Below are positions 10,163 to 19,739 of a stretch of 64,000 nucleotides of DNA, piece by piece. The DNA lies in NCBI GenBank assembly GCA_009829735.1, contig CM020619.1, positions 750,590-814,589 on the forward strand, given 5' to 3'. Under the pieces are notes generated by a model. That model saw only the letters and a list, made by a program, of their open reading frames with translations, ran no database searches and had not been told where the DNA came from. Numbering within the stretch: position 1 is the first letter of the stretch; every line of letters starts with the position of its first letter. The translations under genes and the position numbers were made by a program. The DNA comes from Pyropia yezoensis. Taxonomy: Eukaryota; Rhodophyta; Bangiophyceae; Bangiales; Bangiaceae.

Positions 10163-13100
10163 GGCAGCAACTACCGTCGGGGACGGAAGCAGGAGGGGGT
10201 AGGGAGAGGAGGGCGGGATGGGGGGAGCAAGGAGGAGAGGGGGAAGAGACAGAGGCAAGTCGGGTGACAGCTGGCGAGGAGAGGGATCATTCACGCAGGT
10301 GGGTGGGTGGCTGACGACGAGTGCGAAGGGATGTCTGACGGCAGAACGGCACGACGGCTACCAGCCCGTGAGTGGGCGGGCGGGCGCGTACGTGGCCTCC
10401 AACCTTCCCACCCCCCGGTGGCTACAGCACGTACAGTACAGAGTGCTGTTTGCTGGTAGCCGCAAACAGCCGGCTACAGATGGGGAAGAGGGTGCAGCCG
10501 GCACGCCGCGGCCAGTGCTGGCACCCCCACGCCGTCCACGCAGAGGGCACAGCCTTGCATCGTGTAGGGCCTGGCGGGAGGCGGTTGCCAAATTTGCGGT
10601 CCCGCCACGTCGGGCGCGGCAAGGCAGGGCGCCTCGTCGACCACGCGAGGCAGCGGCGGCGCGCGCCAGGCCGCCGCTGGATGGATGGGCCTCTGCCGAC
10701 AGCAGGGGTTCTGGGGCTGTGGGGCGGGGGCGGGCGCGGGGGGAATGGGGGGGGCACTGGCGTGATCTGGGAGAACGATGGTACCGGGAGAACAGGGGGC
10801 GTGGTCACGTGGTCACGCGGTCACGGTGGGGCCCCCAGCGCCCTCCACCGGCGCACCCCCCCGTCCCTCCCCCCGGCATTCAATGCGTCGCGAAAGTGTG
10901 CACCCGGCATGAAGCTCAGGTTCACGCCGGTTTCCGATCAGAGGCGATCCTCGGCATCACCGTAGGGTCATTCCCAGTTGGTGCAGGCATGAGAATGGCC
11001 CACATACGAGACTTTCCCCTGTTCACTTAATGTTCATTGGGAACAAGATACGTGCCCTGCATGATGACGTTGCATGGAGTTGGGTAAGAATATTCGATTA
11101 CGTCAGGTTTTATAGGATATCCTAAACAGCGGCAAGAAGCGCACCCGGCGCCAGGACACCGGTGGCTCCCAGCACCGGGCCGTCCCGTGGCACTTCGCCA
11201 CCACCACACCGGGCAGCCTCCCGGCATCCCCCCTCCCCCCTCTGTCACTCCCCACCATGCCGCCTCAAGTCCGAAGCCACGCCTGTCAAACATAAACATC
11301 ACAGCCACCGCCCGTACCGTCATCCCCAACACCCCCCGGTCCACCCATCCGCCACCGGCAGCCCACTCGTCAACACCCACCGACCTGCCACCGCGAAGGG
11401 CATCAGTAGCGCACACACCCGCGAGCACCCTCTCCTCCAGAAATACACCACACCCACGGGCAGCACACCCACCAGCGCTCACCTACTTGTCGTCGCCAAA
11501 GCACCGGCCGCCGGCAACCCACTCACCAGCAGCTCACCCGCCGGCAGCGACACCCGCAGAGAAAAAACCACCCTTCGACGCCATCGCGTCGACTGCCGGC
11601 ACTGCGCTCGCCGGCACCGACCGACCCGTCATGACGCCGGCCACCGGCAAGTCGCCCGCCCACGCCAGCCTACTCGTTGGACGACTAGAAACCGCTAAAG
11701 CCAACCCGCTCATCGCCCCATCATAGACGACGTCCCCCACCTCGGGCAGCCGCCGGCGGGGTAAGACTTCGAAGCAAGGGAGGTGGTGGAGAAGAGGGGG
11801 GGGTGAGAGAGAGGGCGGGGTGGAGGTGAGGCGGGAGTGGAGGCGAGGGGGAGTGGGTCGAAGAGAGGGGGTGAGGGCAAGGGAACGGTGCTGATGCAGC
11901 TGCAGCGGGCGTCCTCCGCATCGGCGAGGAGGTGCTTGGCAACTCAACGCGTCGCCACCCAGCTGCAGCTGGGATCTCTGGGAGGTGCTGTGGGTGCCGC
12001 CGGCTGCTGGAGGCATGTTGGGTTCCCACGCCCGATTGGGACCTTCAGTCAACCTCAAACAAATTTTGAGAGCCGCCCCAGCACTTGCCCAGGAGCGACT
12101 GCAGTCGCACGACCGGATTTCTGCTATCTGATTGGCCATTCAATATTCTCTGCTGACCGAGAGCCTTTCGATGCGAGGCTCTCTCTTTGAACCACAATCC
12201 AACCCGATCCTACTTTATGCCGGTGGATGGTTCTCAGCATGACTGTCTAAATGCACACCGACATGGCATTTCGGGCTCGGCATGGGCGGCGCATCCCGCG
12301 ATGTGGTTCGGCTACACGTTTTCCCGACGTTGGCAGTGTTGCTGTACTGGATGCCACAGCCCAGGCGGCACGAAGGCGACCGGGGGCGTCTGGGGCCCCT
12401 GTGGCGGCGGACAGGACGCCATACCTGCGGGGCTACTTGTGGCTGACGGTGTCCGACGGTGTCCGCCGGGACCCGCATCGAGGAATGGAGGCGAGCGAGC
12501 CCCCGTGTTCCACAACGAATGGCTGCCGGTCGCACGGGGACGGCGCCAACCGCCTCCCGCTTCCGGGGGCACGGCGGGGATATTCTTCGTGGTCCATATC
12601 GTCCAATGTATCGTGCGGCGGCCGTTGGGTCTACCGCGACCATGGCCGGCGGGCCGCGCTGCCGCCGGGCGGGGGCCAGCTCGAGCCCCTCACCGGGAAT
12701 GGTCACCCGCCACCTCGACGGGTCGCGGGCTTCCTCGTCGCCCGACTCTGTCGTTGGCCCTCCCGTCGACCAACCGCCTCGCCCAGTTGCATCCGTCCCT
12801 CTCGATTGTTGTAAATGGTGGCCTGGCGCGGCTTGGCGGGTGCCCTGACGGTACCGCCCAGCCCAAACGGATGACCGCGGCCGGCGGGCGGGGGAGAGGG
12901 GGACATCCACACCCCGCCAGTATGTATCGAGCGGAGGAGGGAGGGGGGAGACGCTCCTAGCAACATCTTTCCGTGGACCCCCGCCAGTTCAAAAAAACAG
13001 TCGGGCGTCGTACGCTGTGGCTGTGCCTTGTCCATTCTTTCGCGCCCTTGGTGTCTACGGCCGTGCGCGCCGTCTCCCGTGTTCACCATGGCAGCCGCCG

Positions 13101-16100
13101 CGGCGGCGAGCCACTCCTCCCCCCCCCCCCCGCACAGCACCCTCTACCGGCCGTCAGCATCCGTCCCCCCCCCGCTGAGGCTGCGCCGCCCCAGAGCCAG
13201 TCACCCCACAAGCTCCCGTCTGTCGCCACTGCCGCCGATGCTGCCGCCGCCACCTTCACTACCCCCCCACCCCGGCGCGGTGCTAGCGCGGGCCCCTTGG
13301 TGCTCAAGGCCTAAATAGAAGAATCCCGGCACTGGGTAGATACGGCGCGGTGGCAGCGGCGGCAACGGCGGCAGCGCGGCAGGGGTGAGAGAGGTGGCAA
13401 CGGCGACCGCAACGATGGCGGCGGCGGCGGCAGGCTGCATGTACACCCGCAGGCGTCTACAACTGCTTGACAGCCTCATTAACGGTTGGCTCGGACTGTG
13501 AGAGCCGCCAGAGCTGCGAGCGGGAAGGACTGTACCGCCACGTCTGCCCGGCCGACGCTGCCCACCCGCACCCCGCTTCGTCGCTACCAAAGCCACGACT
13601 GGGTCCCCCACAATGCACGCCGCGCTGCCTGAAACAGCCAGGCTCGCCGCCGCGGCACCGTGCGGGGTGCTGTGAATAAGGGATGCAGGGGGGGGGGGGG
13701 TGCCGCCTACTTGAGGCAACCCCCCCCCCGACGCTTCATCACCTCATTCCCTACGTGGCGGCCGCCACCTTGTGCGTGGCACGTGCCGAGGGGGCCGCCG
13801 GTGGGTCCTACACCCTGGGTGGCACCCGCGACGTCCGCAGACGGCGGCGACCCACGGTGACGGCGGCGGACGGCCGCCGGCCGGTGGCGGCGTGCTAGCG
13901 GCGGCACGCTGGCGCACCTGGGCGGGGTAGGCGGCGAGTGGCCGCCACCTGCCAAGGACGGAGCCACCCCAGCCACACGACGGACGGCTGGGGGCGGACG
14001 GAGCCACCCCAGCCACAAGGCGGACGGCGACGGGAAGGGGCGGCGGGCCTCCCAAAACCCATCATACGGATGGACGGGGGAGCCTGGCGGGGTGTGCGGC
14101 AGCCAGCTGGCCACAGGCTGCCGGCTGGCAGGGGCACCGACTGAGGGGGGGGGCCAGCCAGATGGGCAGGCCCGGCGCGGGGGCGGACGCCAGACGGGCG
14201 GTCGTCGCCGACGAGCGTATTAGAGAGGCGCGCCCCGGGGACCAATCCCGGGGTGCACGGGACGGGAGACACACACATTCTCCTTTACTCTGTCACTGCA
14301 GTTCCTGGAGGTGGACGTGCACGGGGACTCGTGCACACGGGCGAGGGGGCACACGGCCCCACAGTGTCTCTACACGGGGGCGGCAGCGCGAGACACACCC
14401 CACTCAGGTTATCGAATGGTCGATGGCGGCGTCCAAGCCGTCATCACCACGACTCAACCGCCGCCACCCCCCCACCGCCTGTTCCGTTGTAGCCGTCATG
14501 CCCGTCGCAGCCTCCGCTGCCGCTGTGATCGTACTCAACAACGTGGGCCCATACCCTCCGCCAGATTGGCGGGCGCCGATGCTCCGGACACTGCTGGGGG
14601 ACGACGACCCCTCCGGGCTGCGACGATGGCAGCTAGGCAGGGGGTCGCGCGCCCCCTGTGTCTGTGCCTGATTCCACGCCAGAGCTCGGATACGCGCCTG
14701 GGCCGCATCGCCGCGCCACTCTAACTGTCCGCGTCAGCCCACAAGCGTGCCTGTGGACAGTGCCCAAGAGTTCAAGGTGCCTCCTATCTGCTGCCCGGCC
14801 ACCCCGCCCCAAGGAGCCTCCCGTTCAGCTCTCCTATCCTACTCCCGCCATCGTACTCCTTTCCGTCGCCTGCTGACGATGCCCGCGGGGAAAGACGGGC
14901 CGCTCGGAGCGACCGCCGGCTCCATCCAAAGTGGGGCTCACTGTTGTACTTGGTGCTGACATGCCACGCATCATGCCGTAATTCTGATGCTGTCAAGGTA
15001 GTTGTCATCCCAAGGATTTCACTGTGCGAGAGAGGACCCGCGCAGAGGCGTGCGCTTGAGCGGCCCTGCGTAGTCAGGCCCCCAGAGGTCGTTTGAGTTC
15101 AGTGTAATCATGATGGTCAAGGATAATCACAGACAAAACCAACGACACCTGGCAGTCGTCGGCCGATCTCAACGTGCGGTGGCCCCGCGGCGAGAGGGCT
15201 GGCGCGTGGCGGATCCCACGGCCGCCGCGTTGAGTCGACCTGGGCCACCACCCTGCGGCGTTCTAAAAATGGAGGACGACCTGTCACCATCTCTGCTGCG
15301 AGCGTGACGAGGACGAAAGATATGTATTGTCTGTATCGATCCCCCCCAGGATAGCGGGCGGTGGGTCGGCCAGAGGCGGGTTGCCTTGGGCGCCGCCACG
15401 AAGACGTTCGTCGTGGCGACCTGGAAGGTCCTTACGGACTCGCCGCCACGATTGCGACTACCCACGCCACGAGGCGGCACCGAGACGGCAGATCACTGCG
15501 GGAGCCGAGGGGTGCAACCTGGGGGGGACGTGGTCCCAGGCGGGGCTTGCCATCAGACATCTCTGTGAGCGCCCCTCTGGCAGCTGCCCCCCCCCCACCG
15601 CCTTGCAGCTTCAGGGGGGGCTGGGGGGGGAGGGCACGCCGTCGACAGTGTCCTCGCTGGAGCGGCTGGAGCGAGGACTAGAAGGGTCGCATGCTGCGGG
15701 GCTGCAAAAACCAGCGGGCTGACCACCGTGGGAAGGGATGTGTGCGAGCGCGATGTGCGGAGCCACGTGATGAATGGCCGCTCCCGCCCCGCCCCCCCCC
15801 CCTCCCCGCGCTCCACCTGTGCGCGGGCCCATTGCCCAGGTCGTCAAACACCCTCCCTTTGCCCACACCTGTGTGTGCGTGCCGGTTGTTTGCTTTTTCT
15901 CTCTTTGTATGACGCTACGGCTTTTGGCGCGCACACCATTGGCGTCCTCTGCGCGTGTCGCCGTGGCGGCCGGTCGTGACGCCGTCGTGGCGCGCGCGTC
16001 GTGGGTGAGCGGCGCGGTTCTGGCGAGCTGCCGGGAGGGGTGGTGAGCGGTGGGGTAGGGGGCGGGGGCAGGGAGGGGCGGCTGTCCTCGCCTCCGTGAC

Positions 16101-16363
16101 CGACCGGTCGCGGGGTTGTCCTGATACCGCATCTCGCTTGGCGGCAAAGAGCCGAGTGCTCTTGGGTAGACGAGCGGGTTCTTCAGTGTCAAAGAGGGGG
16201 TAGGGCGGTGGACGGCGGGGGGGAGAGGACGGAGAGGGCAACGGGTGCGCTGTTCCACTCTGTACTTGGGTGGGGGAGCAACGACGGCAGCCGCGGAGGC
16301 GCGCGGCGGCGGTGGTGGTGGTAGCGACGACTGGCAGACTGGCCTGCTTGGAGTGAGCCCGCC
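10163..16363. other. Gene-poor spacer of about 6 kb
   Basis: I find no gene I can support. The DXS promoter should lie in the first few hundred bases; an imperfect inverted repeat (GCTAC...AGCAC ... GTGCT...GTAGC) with GTACAGTA lies near 10421-10463. Patches at 11030-11130 and 12040-12200 are AT-richer than the surroundings. An Ala/Pro-rich frame from the ATG at 13088 to 13318 could be a leader-like exon, but no continuation is visible. The rest is GC-rich low complexity with chance open frames on both strands. Confidence 0.5.
13957..14017. repeat. Short direct repeat
   Basis: A 21-bp sequence beginning GACGGAGCCACCCC occurs at 13957-13977 and again at 13997-14017, 40 bp apart, with related GGACGGC spacers. 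It looks like a two-unit minisatellite in intergenic DNA. Confidence 0.7.
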
Positions 16364-18456
16364 ATGGCGGGCGTGCCGCGGAGGCGACGGGGCGCGCCCG
16401 GCCTCCCGTGGTGGTCTGTGTCGATGGCCGCTGCCTCTGCGGCCGCCGCCGCTGCCACCGTTGCCGTCGCCGCCGCCGCGGCGCCGTCGGCGGGGGCGCC
16501 CGCTGCGACAGCAGCTGCGGTGTGGCGCGATAGGGCGGCGGCAGCTGCCCCATGGCCGGCGACAAGGCCGGCGGCGGCACCAGCTGCGGGCGTGGCAGCG
16601 GGGGCAGAGCGGCAAGTCGCCGACGCGCCGGTGGCGACGGCGTGTAGGGCGACGCTGACGATCCAGTTCTTCTACACCCAGCTACGCGTCTTTGTGGTGC
16701 GTTCGTGGCGGGGATTGCGGCAGCGGGGTAGGGAGGGAGGGGGACTGGGTAGATGCTTTTGGGGGGACAGGGTGGGGAAGGACAGTGGGGTCCCTCTTGT
16801 CGATTTCCGATACCGGCACCCCCGTCTGACGGTCGTGCGCCTGGGGGGTGGCGGCGCTCGGTAGGAGCAAGTAGGTACTGGGTCGATTACCTCACCGACC
16901 CCTTCTTTTCTCGTGGAACTCCAACTGACGGTGTAGCCTGGCTGTCACCACGCGCCTCCAGCTCCTATCTGTTTTATCTTTGCTTGCGTGCCACCCCCTC
17001 CCCCTCCCCACCACCCCGCCCCGCGTTCCCTCCCTCCCTCTCCCGACAGGACGATACACTCCTGTACGAAAAGCCACCCACCAACACCGACGTCACCCAC
17101 AACATCACCGCAACGCTCCCTGTCGGCGCCCGCATTGGCCTGTCGGGCCACCACGATGTGGCGCCCGACACGCACGCCGCGGCGGTGCGCGTCGGGTGGG
17201 TCAACGCGGGCGCCCTCCCCGCGGGCGCCCCACTCCTGACGGGCCCCGCCTGGCGGGGCGCCCCCGTCGATGAGGCGTTTGCCCTCACCTTTGGCGGCGG
17301 CGGCTCGGGGGGCGTGGACCCCCCCGCGTGGGCCCCCACCGTGGACGTTAGCGACGCGGTGGCCGCGCCCTTTGCCGCCACCGCCCCGGCGGGGGCGCGC
17401 CACGTGGCCGTCCCCCCGCCCTGGACGGTCGACGGCGTGCCGGCGCCGCGCTTTCACGTTGCCTTCCAGTCGCCCCCCATCCCCGCGGGCGCGTGCGTGG
17501 TGCAGACGCCCCCGCCGCTGCCGCCGCCGCCGCCGCCACAGCCGACGCCCCCTAGCGGCGGCGGCGCCATTGGCGACAGGCGGCGCCCGCCGGCCGTCCC
17601 GGCAGGCGGCAACACGGCGGGCGGGGACGGCGGTGGTGGTGGAGCCGCAGCGGACCGCGGGGCGGGGGGGGGTGCCCGCGGTGGCACGTCCGTGGTGGTC
17701 CTTGTGAGCGTTGCCGTGGGCGCCGCTGTTGCCGCGGCGGTGGGGGTGGTTGGCACGGTGCTGCTCTGCCGACGTCGCGGCGGCCAACGCCGGAACCCCC
17801 CCGGGAACCCGTGCGACGACGACGACGAGGCGGCACGGGGGGGGGGCGGGTGCGTCGAGGGCGGCACGGGCGGGGAAGGGTGCGTGGCGGCGGCGTCGGC
17901 GGCGGCAGCGGCGGCGGCGGCGGGCAGCGGGGGCGGAGCGGCGGTGGGCCAGCTACTGGGGAGCGCCGGGCGCGGGAGCGGCGGTTGTGCCGATGGCGGC
18001 GGCGGCGGCGGCAGCAGCAGCTACTACGGCACGGCCAGCGTCGGGGACCCGCCGTGCGGTGGGCCGCACAGCGGGGATGGCAGCAGCATTGTTATCGACG
18101 ACGAGGGGGCGTGGGCGCCCGGATCGCCGCGGCGGCCGAGTGACGATGCGCACCTCTTTACCCCCTGGTCCACCTCCCCGTCTATGAGGGTGGCCCCGCC
18201 ACCACCGCCACCGCCACCGCCGCCACCGCCGCCACCGCCGCCACTGCCGCCGGCAGAGGCAGCGGCGGTGGCAGCGGGGAGCGGCTCGCCGCCGCCGCCG
18301 CAGCCCGGTCGGTGCGACAAGCCTTGGGGGGGGTGGGCGGCGGCCGCTGCCAAGGCACGGGCCGCCGCCGTGTCACGGGCCGGCGGCGGCGGCGCGTCGC
18401 AGGCCGCGGCGGCCCCGCTCTCCCGGGATCAGCCGTGGGGCTGGGGGGTGGAGTGA
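16364..18456 (+). CDS. Two-exon single-pass membrane protein with low-complexity cytoplasmic tail
   Basis: Exons 16364-16696 and 17050-18456. The intron starts GTGCGT and ends with a long CT tract and CGACAG, phase 0 on both sides; total 1740 nt, 579 residues. The N-terminus is Arg-rich then strongly hydrophobic and Ala-rich (about 12-45), as in a signal peptide or anchor. The predicted ectodomain spans the splice (FYTQLRVFV / DDTLLYEK), has a glycosylation sequon in THNITA, then LPVGARIGLSG and a WAP(T)VDVSDAV segment. This order recalls the beta-sandwich ectodomains common in algal secreted proteins (VFVD...LPAGARIA...W...PA), but I name no family. A Pro/Gly linker leads to one transmembrane helix at about 325-350 followed by CRRRGG. 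The tail is Gly/Ala/Pro-rich with acidic patches. Type I topology is inferred. Confidence 0.6.
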
Positions 18457-18565
18457 GGGCGCGCCGCGGGGCCGCCGCGCCTCTGCGCCGTCCCCCCTGT
18501 TGTAGGGGGAACGCCGCCGTCCCTAGCGGAGGTGCTTCTGTGAATGGGACACGAGCCTAAACTTT

Positions 18566-18630
18566 CTAGTGCTTCTGTACATATTCTACTGACCGCCTCA
18601 TTGGAGGCGATTCGCCTCATTTGAGGCGGT
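18566..18630. repeat. CTAGTG end-like motif plus 39-bp palindrome
   Basis: A near-perfect nested palindrome at 18592-18630: outer arms ACCGCCTCA / TGAGGCGGT, inner arms GAGGCGA / TCGCCTC, followed by TTTTT. Just left of it is CTAGTG ... TATTCTAC (18566-18590), which resembles the termini of the piggyBac-like element at 59693 in both letters and layout (terminal CTAGTG...TATTCTACC, then a palindrome). It may be an end of a related element. Confidence 0.55.
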
Positions 18631-19739
18631 TTTTGAGATCCCTTTTTCGAGGTCTTCCGCTTGTCAGACGAGGATTCTAACGACAGAAGCGGACTTAGCG
18701 CCAGGGTTGTCATATTTCAAGAAACCATCGATCGTTTGTAAAATGATGCGATAATGATCAAAATTATCAAAAGATAACTATCGCCACGTTTCTTGACACG
18801 CGTTAAAATTGAAGCAGAGACCGACTGGAGATGGCTGACCTTGTCCCACACCCAGTTAAGACCCCCTCTCAGGCGACATGGGGCTTTCGAGCTCACATCG
18901 AGGCCCCCATTGGACGCCTGTGAAAGCCTGCCCGGCTCAGAGCGCTGTGGTTGGCTTACGGACGATCTGTCAGAACATCACATATGCATTGGCACGGCCC
19001 TCCGCTCTTCTGATGCGTGGCACGCTGTACCCCCTTCAATGGGGCATCCAGGAGTGATCAGCTGACTTGAATTTGACCCGAGAATGGAGTGCGGGCTGGG
19101 TTCTTGTCCGACATCTGAAAGATGCTTCGTCGCTGTCGGGCCCGGTCGGCCATCACCGACTTGTCGCCATCGCCCAGCCTCGAGCGGGGAGTCGGACAGG
19201 CGCGGTCCGCCATCCCCTGCCATCCCACGTGTGCTTTCCGCAGACGGCCATCGGCGTCCACACTCCCCACGCGTGCAGGCCCGCACGGGCAGCAGGGGGG
19301 CTGGTTGCTCAGTGCGAGGCCCTTATCTGAGCGTGGGCCCCAGACTGGCGCCGGGCGCTCTCGGGCGCGGCCCACTTCGGTGAGGACACGGCCGGCACAG
19401 CTGTCCGTCTCCGGCGGCTGGTGATGCCGGGGCTCAACGATTTGCCTGCCCCCGGGCACGCCGTAGCGCCGTGTACACTCCGAGGTCGGCAATCAGGACT
19501 GGTGCTGCCAATGGCGAGTGATGCAGGCTTGCGGCGAGTGCCGTCCGCGCGCCCATCGACGACAAACGCCCAGGCGTGCATCTTTATCCAGAGTAATCAT
19601 CAGGCAAACCCATCAACCTCGCTGTGTCTCCCTCCAGCATCTCCCAATAAACATCCGCGGCCGTGAACGCCTCGTCGGCATCGTCAATGCCGGCGACGCG
19701 AGCGCCCGCCGTGGGGACCCTCCGTCGATACGTCTCAGC
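18631..19739. other. Spacer between the membrane-protein gene and the transposase-like gene
   Basis: AT-richer DNA at about 18,630-18,800, then ordinary-complexity sequence with no convincing open frame. It is likely the 3' flank of the transposase-like element that follows on the minus strand. I could not find its terminal inverted repeat. Confidence 0.45.

Noticed and set aside
10163-10294. Longer DXS start at 10294
   Set aside because: The codon is GTG and the added 44 residues are Pro/Leu low complexity; the ATG at 10162 begins a plausible plastid leader.
18592-18635. Rho-independent terminator at the palindrome followed by T residues
   Set aside because: The window is eukaryotic nuclear DNA; a transposon-end or cruciform interpretation fits better.
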